NCBI GenBank assembly: GCA_010645155.1
Contig: CM021317.1
Location: forward strand, 4,755,942 to 4,819,941
DNA from: Tigriopus japonicus
Lineage: Eukaryota > Arthropoda > Copepoda > Harpacticoida > Harpacticidae
Direction of reading: 5' to 3'
Length of the DNA: 64,000 bases
The translations under genes were made by a program, and so were the position numbers. Below the pieces are notes generated by a model. It worked only from the letters and a program-made list of their open reading frames with translations. It was not told the origin of the DNA and searched no databases. This document shows positions 12,701 to 24,700 of the stretch, in pieces. How positions within the stretch are numbered: the stretch's first letter is position 1; the number at the start of each line of letters is the position of its first letter.

Positions 12701-15700
12701 TTATATTTCAACCCCCATGGTTCGATTTTTGTACACGCTTTAAGACACAGCAAACACATCGATTGTTTTTTTTGAACCGCTTTTTGGAACACGTAACGCT
12801 TTAATTCGCCTGATCTAGAGCACTATAATAACTGTTATTATAGTGCTCTAGCCTGATCCCTTTTAATGTGAAAGATATTCTTTCTTTGAAGACGTCTTTT
12901 TGAAAAGATCCAACCAGAGAAAACGTGAAAGTTCTCATCGATCGCTTGTATTTTTGGGGTTTGCTTTCTTTCCTTCGAGTCCAATCTTGATTCTGGAAAG
13001 AAATGTTCAATTTATGGTGACTTGATGCGTCAAGCAACGTGTTCAATTTCCGGTTCTCACCGAGTTTGAATGAAGATATACTGTAGAATAAAAAATACAG
13101 GTTGGACTGGAGGCAAGATATCAAAACGTCATCAAATTTCAGATATGTTTTGTGCTGGTTCTTGTAGAGATTTTTTTTGTACTAAGATGTGAAGAAAATG
13201 TTCAACAAAGTACACATTTTACTTCTTCATGAGATTTCAAGATTACACAAAAATTGGCGAAAAACAAGGCAAAACTAGAGCACTATAATGTTATTAAAGT
13301 GCTCTAGTCAAAACTAGTGCATTGTAACAAAGGAGACCTGTCATAAAGTGCGCCATCTGGTGTTGTTGTTTTTATGGGAACAACTCGCTGATTCCACGAG
13401 AAGCATAGATTTGGAGATTTATCATTTCGATCATTTATCATTTCATTTCATCATTCATATATCACAGATCATTTATCATTTTTGTACAATTTAAAGCATC
13501 TCAAATGTTGACGGAGGGAATCCAACTATAAATGTTTTCAGCTGAATCAAGTCATGGAATAAAAATGAAAATCCTTTTGAATCCTTAATCTTTTTTCCTC
13601 TAATCTTACAAGAAGTTACTGTTTATTTTAGCCAAAAACTTTGCAGGTTCAAATGCAATATCCAATCAACATTTCATGCACTTCGTTTCATCACAAACTG
13701 CTGTCGGATCTACGCATCTTATGACGAGTTGTTGTCTTTAGAAAATGATCAGTACTGATTAAATGTAATTCACTCTGTGATTGAATTCTTTTATCAGAGC
13801 ACACTAGGTAAAACATTGGTAATGCTACCATGGTTGCAATTTGCTTCATTTTGGTTCGTGGTTTAAGGATTAGGTATTTACATAGGTGCCAAGACAATGT
13901 GTAACACGTAATTGCGTATCGTGCATGTAGGCCTGTACGTATAAGAATATCCAAGTTCTTTGAGTGATTCGAAAGGGTTTGGGCTCTTTCAACTAAGAGT
14001 GGGGCTTCCAACGTCTAGAGGCCTTGTTGGGTGTGCTCTTTGGAAGATCTTTGGAACATGCCCAGTAACTAGATGGGGCACCCTTGAAAACATTCCAAAA
14101 GGAATAAGGGTGACCAAGGGTATTTCAAAACACATTTCCTTCACTTAACAACTTGAAATCCTTGAAAAAAACTTACAACTTAAGTTGTACAATGGTAAAA
14201 TTTTCGGAACTATTGTAAGATAATAATGGCTACTGAACATATTATTTTATCAAGAGAAATGTTTTCTAAAGTACAGAGTTCATGACAACTGTTCAATGAA
14301 TGCATTCTTTAGTTGAAACCTTGCTGAAATGAAAATGCAATGAAAATGAAATGTAAAATGTTTTAGAGGGAGGAGACGTGGCGTCGTGGTTAGCGCAGTT
14401 TCCTAAAGTGAGAGTGGTCCCAAGTTCGATTCTCCACCCCGACCTTTCTCAAAAGAAACTTTTACACGTAAAATCCACACCCACAGACAGAGAACCATTC
14501 TGACACCTGACTTGAAATTAATTGCCTATCGGAAATGATTTGGATAATGTGATGGCTGGCTTCGATGGCCGGGCGAGGCTCAATCCTCCGACCCTAACAC
14601 CAAAAAGTGCTTTTGGCAAATTTATAACCTATTTTAAAAGCACGATGTAAGAACTCTTCGACATTTTCATCCGCAAAGTTAATCTCAAATTTATCAATGC
14701 TTTTGAGACTCTTTTGTTGTGCGTTCTTTAGATTCTTCCACTTCGTTGAATCTTTGAAAAAGCATGTTTTCCTTCTTTACTGTTACCAAAATGTATTTTG
14801 ACACGCAATCTCTGGCCTTTACCAATGTGGCAAGGTACTAATCCATAGTTTTGGGTAGTGATGGACCGAAAAGACTCTAAACCAAAATCGAAACCAAAAT
14901 CAGCCGAATAGAAAATTATTTATTAACACAATTCACATAAAAATTTGCATCACCCATGCGTCTGAAGAAGGGAACTTCCATAATTAAAAACATCAAAAAA
15001 TTATAGCAGAGTATTTTTTTGGCACAGAAAAGGCTCCATTTTTTATAGTGCATGTCTTCTTTCGGTTTCAGTAGGCATAACCGGAATTTCAATGTTAAAA
15101 TTACAAACACCAACCCTCAGGGGCTCTTTTTATAAGAATACTCTTTGAACAGTGCGGTTCTAAATGTGAACACCTGCAATGCATTCAAAAGATTGCCTTT
15201 GAACCGCATTTCAAAGCAACTTTCAAGAAAAAAAACTCTAATGTTATTACCTCTTCCAAGCAGATTTATGTCTAAACTCGAGCAGTATTCCACTAAAGCA
15301 TCCTTTTTTATCATTGGAAACACTTGCAATCACAGAAACACAAGTTAAAACAAGCGTTTTTCAAACGAAATGCCTCCATAAGTTTCACCCCATTCAAAAT
15401 CATTCATCACCCAAACGTCAACAGAAGCGTGACAGATGATCTCAAGTGCAGCAATACATCGTCTAAAGGTCAATTTTTTGCTCTCTTTCTCTCTCTTCAC
15501 GGACCAAGTCAAGACTGATTGATGGGGTGACAAAGAAATAGTCTAAATTCTCGACACTGGCCTTTGCCTTTTGAAGCACGCTTTCCACGAGAATCAGGAA
15601 AATGTTCCAAATTGGCCGATTCAAATATCAGAATCTTGTCTGAAGCCAAACATGTGTCAAATGAAACGAACTTCTACTGCGTCTCATTCTCGGGAAAACT

Positions 15701-18700
15701 GGATGCGATTCGAGTGTTGAAAACTAATGAGCTTTGGGAATTTGACACATTGTACAACGAGTAAACGAGCTAATTTTGGGGGGGGGGGATTTTCTTCTTC
15801 AGGGATTCTCGAGGAAGCGCCCAATGACTTAGACAATGAGGCCACGACAAAAGCCAAGTACTTCTATCAATCCTGTATGGACTTGGGTGAGCTCTAATTG
15901 GAACTGTATCTACCTTACAAAGCTCCCATTCATTTCCGTTTGTTTTCATAGGAGCCATATCGGATGTCGGGGATGCCCCCTTGAGACGGGTTATTAAGGA
16001 ATTAGGTGGATGGCCAGTGACTGATCCCAATTGGTCGGAAAATGATACCCTTGCATTGGAGAAGATGCTCGGCATCTTAAAGCGGAACTTCACTCTCGGG
16101 GTTCTCATTGAGGAATGGATTGGACCCGACGATCGAAACTCGAAGCAACATATCATTCAGGTTCGAGTTTGAGTATTTGTACTCTTCAGATATGAGCTTT
16201 TAAGAATCATTCACATCAGATCAGATAGTCAAGCCTTATTCAGAATGGTTCAAAAGGTCAGTTTTGGGACAAACGTATTATAAATGGAGATAGACTTCAG
16301 CGAATGAAAGAGGAGATATTCTGGAGTACATTTAAGAGAAGATCTCAAATAGGGAAAGTGTTCTTTTAATGAGAACGAAAAAATGGTACTAGGTTAGTTG
16401 TTAAGGTAGTTTGAAAGTATCGTAGAAGCATCTCTAGAAACACAAAAGAAGCATAAGAGATAGAGTAGAAATAGCCATGCTCGATCAAAGTTTTACTACA
16501 TAAGTTGTGATTGAAAATACACAGCTTATGTGGCGAAACTTGATCCGGGATGGTTATTTCTACTCCACTCCATCTCATATGCTTCTTGATATGCTTCTGC
16601 TATACTTCCTAACTACCTCAACAACCGAACCCTTTTCTGTTAGATTTGAGTCAAGTTTATGAAAAATGGTAACTAATGGACTTAATCCAATTGACTTACA
16701 TTGTTTAAACCAGGGTCTGCGGCCCACATGTGGGCCCAGGGGTGATTTTTTGATGGACCTTGGCTCCAAAGGTGTTGCTAACCCCTGGTCTAAATAATCT
16801 AGGCATTTTTTTTTTGCACAAGAACGCAAACCTTGATCTTTCACAACACCACTAGCCTCTTCATCTCGATTTCAGTAGATCTTTGATACTTTTAAAGTCT
16901 GACATGATCACTAGGAAAAAAGGAAGAGGGAACAATATGCTAAATACCCGAGTTATCAGCATAAAGTATTGCAAAAGAAAATCAATTGAAATAACTATTA
17001 CCAAACCACGTACGTACATTGCCGATCGTTCAGCCAAGCCCAATCTCTCTTGTCTTGGAAAAACCTGGCAAGTTGAATTTGAATCAACTTTTTCACACGT
17101 AATTTGCATTTTTCCGTACTTTTTGAAAACTCTTTTGACGCTGAATAAGTGCTTTAACGAACAGCTGACAACGAGGTCACAGAACATAAAACTGGAAGGT
17201 CACCTTATTAGAACTCCCAAAATTGCTCATTGACTCATTTTGAAACTTATTACTATGAATACAAATTTTGTGCCATAAATCTCAGAGGTTGCACATATTT
17301 TCAGTTTAATTGGTTTCGCTTTAAGGACTCGATAGTCGAAGCATAATATCCTTGGGCCAAGATTTTCATTAATTTCGCATTTTTTTCATATTCATTCCCC
17401 TTCATATGTTCCTCGTTTAGGCGAAATATTTCACTCCTTTTTAGGTTTTGATGGCTTCAAAACTTCAGAACCAAATTAGATTTATTGTTGGCAACTCCTT
17501 CAAAATTCGTTTTATGCAGTGTTGCCTCGGTTTTCAAATGCAGTACGAAGGTGGCAAACTAAAGAATAATTTGGTTTAAGAACAAGCTAAAGTGCTGAGT
17601 GTTTAAGAAGGAAAGGGAGAAACTAATGAAAGTTTTGGACGAGTAACCGTCTTGTAATAAAATCATAGAACACAATTTAATTGTTGAGGTGGTTGTTCCA
17701 ATGTTTTTTAAAGAAGGTTAGGGCACTAGAAAAAATGAATCAAATGGCAGGTCTCGCCGGGAAGTATAAAACTTATCGGTGGCAATTAGGGATGAAAGGA
17801 GTCATCGCCAAGGCTCTATCGATTTGAGTATTGTATCACTTATTTTTGGCCTATTTTAGGGGTTGAAACAAAAATGCGAAAACAAAGAGGTAGAAATTCC
17901 AGGAAACCCCAAATTGTTTACGTATTACCAGAAACTAAATGCAACAAATGACGGCATGAAAAACTAAAAAACAAACTTCATTTTTATAAAGTTTCGGTCT
18001 CCAAGATTGTAAGTGGAGTCATTTGGTTTTCAGTTGTTTGAACATCTTGTCAAAGTCATGCATAAACTTTTTTGGTAAAAAACGGTACACTGCGGTATTC
18101 ATTCATTTCAACAAGCAGTTACCAAAATATTTGTTGTTCCAAATGCCCTATGCTAACATACTAGTACAATATAACTCTAGATTGTAGAATGAAAAGAGTG
18201 CCAACCTACTTTTAGCCAAGTTGTCAAGTCAAGTATTGAATTGTTGGAAAAGTTATATTTGATCGTGATGGGGAAAAGTTAAAAGGTTTTCGCCTTTGTC
18301 AGAACTTGAGATATTATCGCACCTAATCTAATCAAACGTGCAAAAACATGTTTTTCTCTTTAGTGAAGACAAAAGTGGCAAAATTTGCTGTGTATCGGGA
18401 TTCAGAAGATAATGTTTTTTCCCCCTTTTTTTCTTTTGTTCCATTTAGATTGACCAAATGCAATTAGGTTTACCAAGTCGAGACTACTTTCTTCATCTGG
18501 ATTCATACCGCGATTTGGCCGCTTATCACCAATACATGACGGATGTGGCCATCCTCATGGGAGCCAATGAAACCATTGCCCACGATCAACTTTGGAAAGT
18601 TGTAGAGTTCGAACAACTCTTGGCTAATGTGAGTAATGTGAAAAGGCAAATCAAACTAGAAAGTGAAATTTAAGTACTTGAAAAAACGGTCAGACCTGGA

Positions 18701-21700
18701 AATGAGATTATAATACCTGAGAACAACTCTCATTATCGGAATATTTTGTCGCTGATTCGCATCTAACGTCCCTTGATATAAGAATAACGTTGCTGCTGGC
18801 GACGCATGATATTCTTGTCTCCATCTTTTACTATGTTCCATCGTGTTCGTGGATTTTAAATCCACGATTCAGATCCAGATTTTAAATGGATTTTGAATCT
18901 CCAAACTGCTGAGCAAAAGTCAATAACTAGCATTTCTACAAAATTGAAGTGACATTTTTTAAACAAGTTCCAAAAAATGACAAAGTCCGTCAAGCTTGTG
19001 CAGACAGTGTGACAAGAAATGTTGGTGGCCATGGGGAAAACACCACTCTTTTTCATCAATGAAAAGAAGAGGAAACATCGTGTCTTAATGACTGATCACT
19101 AGGGCTCGGATATTTTTTTAAATACTTTATAAATAATTCCCCGTTTTTCATCGATTTTTGAAATATTTTGGCTGTTTCAAGGCAAAAATTAACATTTTCT
19201 AGAATATTTGAGTTAGAAAAAATATTTCAGGCAAAATTGAGGAAAATAAATGAATGACCGATGCTCAAGAGGGCTTACCCAATGTACAAAAAGCTGAAAA
19301 AAAAATGGCATGCATACCGAGATTAGACATTCGCAACTAAAACTATTGTCATTCACGAAAAATCTACGCCATCTATTGAGGCAAATTGAAAATTGTATAG
19401 TTACATCAATTACATGTCAAGTATGCCTCTAGAAACGGCCAACTGAATCAAATTTACCAAAAACAAATTTGAAAAATCGCTACACAAAGACAAAAATACC
19501 AAATTATGACGTTGTAAAAACATTTCTTCAATATCCGGCTTTTCCCAAATATTTTGGGCTTTTGAAGAAAATAAATATTGGATATTTGTCACTTTTTGAA
19601 AATATTTTTCCGGGCCCTAGTGATCACCTTTGTTTTGACAAGGTAATTCAATAACCTTGGTCATTCAATCAAAATGCATAATTATGAATGGTTCCAGAAC
19701 TTTTGCGTCACATTGTATGAGGACTAACTGGTTTTAAAAAACTCAATAACATGCACCTCCAAAGTGACCTTTTAAACTACTTCCTTCATTGGCTTAAAAA
19801 ATGATGGTCATTATTTCTTTACCCTTTTGATGAAAATTTCTGTATGGGTCCCAATGATCATAAAAACTGATGGCAAGCCTGGCATGTTCTTTTTTACTTT
19901 TTGTTGAATAGCAGAAATCCTAGACGTTTGAGTGTGAGCTGACCTTACTCCTCAAAACTTCTAAATGTTCTGCTCCACAGCAAAAAAAACCCTATTTTTT
20001 TCACCCTCATCATCACTATTTGACAGTTTTCTTCCCTTGATTAGATCTCCGTTCCTGAAGAGGATCGACTAGATACGGGATCCATTTATCGGCAACTCTC
20101 TCTGGACGAACTGTCTACCGAGGTTCCAAGTCTTGATTGGAACATGTACTTCAAAGAGGTGCTCGACGATCTACCCTTCAACGGATCCGAGAAAGTGGTC
20201 TGCTACTCCATGCCCTACTTCAAAGCCTTAGGCGAACTTCTCCAAGAAACAGACAAGAAGTGAGTTGTTCTACTCGTGTTTTGTCTCATATCTCCCTGTT
20301 CCATTGAGTACAAGTGTCAACATTGTTCCAGTGTCATACATAATTACGTCATCTGGCGATTGGTGATGGATCTCATGCCCCACATGCCACCTGAATACGA
20401 GGACACTCGGGCTGAATTTCGACGAGTTCTATTGGGCGTTCTCACGGATCGGTAAGTTCGACACTAGTCATGCTCCAATAACGTTCCCGTAAGACATGGG
20501 CCGACATTTTTGGGTGCCTGTCCCTAGTAAAGATCCCTTTGCGATTGCCCCAAGCCCGGACATAATCCTGTTTGGTCATGAAATCCGCAAAGTTCCATAT
20601 CATTTCCCCAATCAGAATCCCTTCCTGACGAAGTTGGTCGAAAGCTCGGAAATTCTCCTTCATGAGTTCCACTTGATATTCTTCGGTGAAAATCGTCGAC
20701 GGAACTTCATGGAACCCGCTGATTGTGTCCCCACCGTACTCGGTCATGATCAGGGGTTTTCCGAACTTTTGGTTCCACTTTCTGACCTCATTCACGGTTC
20801 CATTGGCAATCAATTCCAAAAGACCGGTCTCTGAATACCACCCATAATAACGATTCAACCCCAATATATCGACTGCATAGCCTCCCTGCTCGTCTTCCAC
20901 CGGGTAACTCATGACCAAAATAGTGGGTCTAGTAGGATCTAAAGATCGGACATGATCGGCCACTGTTTGAAAATATCCTTTTGCTTCCGGGACATTGGAT
21001 CGAGGCTCGTTTCCCAGGGACCACATCACAACTGAAGGATGGTTCTTGTCCCTGGCGATCAGCTCTTCCATTACTCGGAGATGATTTTGGAGCAGACCAG
21101 GTTTAAACCCTTCCAAATTGACTGCGGGACACTCGTCGATAATTACGATCCCGTTTCGATCGGCAAAATCCATGAGTTCGTCGGCATAAGGATAATGGCT
21201 CGTACGATAGGAATTGGCTCCTGTCCATCGAATCAAATTGTAATCTTTGGCCACAAGAGGCAAGTCCAAGCCTTTACCTCGGATATTGGAGTCCTCATGC
21301 CTTCCAAATCCTTTGAAGTAGAAAGGTTTGTGGTTGATCTTGAAAGTGGTATTATCCCAAGACACGAATCGAAGGCCAACATTCTGGAGGTATTCGTCTG
21401 TTGCTAGAGAATTATTGGCTGACACCTTCAACGTGTACAAATAGCCATACTCTTCACTCATCAAATAAGGCCACCATAAATGAGGATTAACCACCGAGAG
21501 AAGGCCATGGCAATCCGTCGAATGTGCCACTTGGTTCCCATGTTTATCCAATAAATCAACTGTGCACGAGCCTTCTGAACTAAGGGTGACCTCGTAACTG
21601 ATATTAGCTCTCGAAAGATTATTTGCTACGAATGTCGTGGCGACCTTAATATCGTGGATATGGATCGATTTTGGAACAGTATAAAGCGTCACTGGTCGAT

Positions 21701-24700
21701 GGATTCCTCCATAGTTGTAGAAGTCGAATGAATATTGCATTTCAAAATACCCAGATGGGTAAGTAGGGTCGTCTTTGAACCATTTCCATTTGCCTTGAGG
21801 TATTGTTTCTGGTCCCAATGTATTATTCAAGGCCACTGTGACTCGATTGGGTCGGCCATTTTGAAGGTTTTGAGTGACGTCCGCTTCAAATGGAAGGTGA
21901 CCCCCGGAATGGTTCATGACGTTGTAACCATTGATCCACACCATTGAGGTGTAATGAGCACTACCAAAGCGGAGAAACACTCTTTGGTCGTTCCAATGGG
22001 AAGGAATATAGAATTCCCGATCGTACCAAACCCATCCGACAAAGTCTCTCAAGCTCTCAAGGGTGGTGATGTCATTGAAGCTGGATGGCACCGGCATGTC
22101 AATCACTCGTTCACCTTCAGAACTTCGAGACAATGGGGATTCAAACCACTTGTTTCGGAAGCCCTCTTCAGGGTCCAAACTGGATTGGGAAAGGAATTGC
22201 CAGATGCCATCGAGAGATTTGGTTTGTCGGATACTTGAGGCCTTTGGGTATAAGTGGGAGGCTTGACAAAGTCCCGCACTCAGAATGGCCACCAAAGTCC
22301 CCAAAGTAGTCAATGCGAGCATGATGCATCGACTGCTAAACAACATAGGAGGCAAAAGAAAGTACGTGGGCACAGAGTGTATTTGAAGACCAATATTTGT
22401 TTGGTCTTATCTAATTTGAGGATTGACTCAAAATCGGGTCATTGTCCTTTGGCTTTTTCAGTCTGAAACCCAAAAATTACTCCCACTCAACATTGACTTA
22501 AACAAACAGCTAACCTCAATCTCAACTCAATTTAATCAATCAATATTTTCAAAAACATTATATTTCAAAGTTAAGGAAGGATTAATCGATCAACCTCTAT
22601 TGATGACCTCCACACGAGGAAGAGGTTTAGCGGGAGCGGGACATTGATCCTGCAAGTAACGGGGTTTAAAGGCTTCATCTAGGTTGTTGGGAAGACCTTC
22701 ACCTTGTGCCAATTTCCAGTATCGGTCCCGAAGAACATGAGCCGAGGCCTTGGGATGCCTATCCCTAGTGAAAATTCCCTTGCGATTCCCCCAAACTCGT
22801 TTGTACTCTTGAACGGTCATAAAATCGGCAAAGTTCCAAATCATCTCTCCAATCAAAATTCCGTCCTCTTTGGTGTTATCAAACGCCTTAAAGTTCTCTC
22901 GCATGAGATCAGTTTGGTACTCCTCAGTGAAAATGGTCGATGGGACTTCGTGAAATCCATGAATGGTATCGGCTCCGTATTCCGTGACCAAAATGGGCTT
23001 CTTAAACTTGGCCCTCCAATTGCGGATATCAGTCTCCACAGCATTGGCAATCAGATCGATTTGACCGGTTTGCGAGTACCATCCGTAATAGCGGTTAATG
23101 CTTACAATGTCGACGCTGTAGGCTCCTTGATCTTGATTGTACGGTCTGAACATGACCAAAGTCACGGGACGACTCGGATCCAAGGACCGTGTGTGATTGG
23201 CCACCTGGATAAAGTAGTCCTTGGCCTCTGAAACCTCAGACCTAGGCTCGTTTCCGATCGACCACATGACCACAGAAGGATGGTTTTTGTCTCTGGTTAT
23301 TAACTCATCCATGACGGTGAGATGATTGGCCAGAAGTTCGGGCTTGAAACCTTCCAGGTTCACTCCCGGACATTCGTCAATAATGACGATTCCATTTCGG
23401 TCGGCAAAATCCATGAGCTCTTCAGCATAAGGATAGTGACTCGTTCTATAGGAATTGGCCCCCGTCCATTTTATCAAGTTGTAATCCTTGGTCACCAAAG
23501 ATAAATCCAACCCTTTGCCTCGGAAATTTGAGTCTTCATGTCGTCCAAACCCTCGGAAATAAAAAGGCTTATGATTTATCTTGAAGCTATTGTCATCCCA
23601 TGAGACCAAGCGGATTCCGATATTCTCATTGTATTGATCCGACTCCTGGGAATTGCTTGCTTCCACTCGAAATGTATACAAGTATCCATATTCCTCATTC
23701 ATCAAGTACGGCCACCACAAGTGAGGGTTATTCGACACAGTTAAGGTTCCAGTGCAACCATCTTGTTCCACCGCGATCGTTCCATCTTGTTCCAACAATT
23801 GGACATGGCATTGGTAATCATCTGTCAGGGTGTCAACATATACAACATAATCGATCGTAGCCGAACTGTAATCTTCAGCCACGCTTTTCGTAACCACTTT
23901 GACGTCACCCACATGGAGACTCTTAGGAACGGTATAAAGGGTCACTGGTCGATGGATACCAGCGTAGTTGAAGAAATCGAAAGAATAGGACATGTCAAAG
24001 GAACCAGCAGGGTAGATCCCGTCCTCTTTGATCCACTTCCACGAGCCTTGTGGAATGGTAGCGGGACCGAGGGTGTTGTTCAAGGCCACGGTTAACCGGT
24101 TAGCACTCCCAAGTTGAATAGTGTCGGAAACATCAGCTTCAAAGGGCAAATGGCCTCCGGAGTGTTCAAGCACCTCTTGACCATTCAACCAAACCATGGC
24201 CGTGTAATGGGCACTACCAAACCGAAGGAACACTTTGGAGTTCGACCATCCCGATGGGGCGTAAAATTCCCGATCATACCACACCCATCCGGCAAAATCA
24301 CGCAGATTGGGATCGGTGGTGATGTCATTGAAACTGGAGGGAACCGGCATGTCGATGACGTCCCCGGTGGATTTGAGGGGGGATTCGAACCATTTTTCTC
24401 GGAAACCTTGCTCGGGATCCAGACTTGGTTGGGCTCTGAAATCCCAAATGCCGTCTAAAGATTTGATTTCCCGAGAGGGACTATCTTTGGGAAAAAGAAG
24501 CCCGTTACAGGTGCTCACGAGAAATATTGAGAGAACAAACAAGTGTTGCATGATGAACATAGTTTATTTACTGACTGGAGGCCGGGCACATACGCATATT
24601 TATAGGAGGATGTTATCTGTGAGGCTGTTGATTATCTGTCACACTTCTAGCCTCAGATCAATATTTAACTAGTAATGTTCTAGCCAGCTTTGGGTTAGCG

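Noticed and set aside
14368..14445. A tRNA gene, because A- and B-box motifs are present
   Set aside because: The flanking arms do not form a proper acceptor stem and the sequence runs into a body shared with 34.6 kb, so it is a SINE head.
16861..17233. Overlapping open frames of about 110 codons on both strands
   Set aside because: They lie in a neprilysin intron with no recognised similarity; mirror openness suggests chance.
22347..22373. Longer start of beta-glucuronidase copy 1 at 22373
   Set aside because: That position is GTG; the first ATG in frame is at 22346.
20496..24458. Many 60-175 codon open frames opposite the glucuronidase genes
   Set aside because: They are antisense shadows of two clearly conserved proteins.
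22590..24560. Bacterial contamination or chimeric assembly as source of the intronless glucuronidases
   Set aside because: Eukaryotic signal peptides, animal-type motifs and an arthropod core promoter, with the neprilysin exons continuing in phase on both sides.
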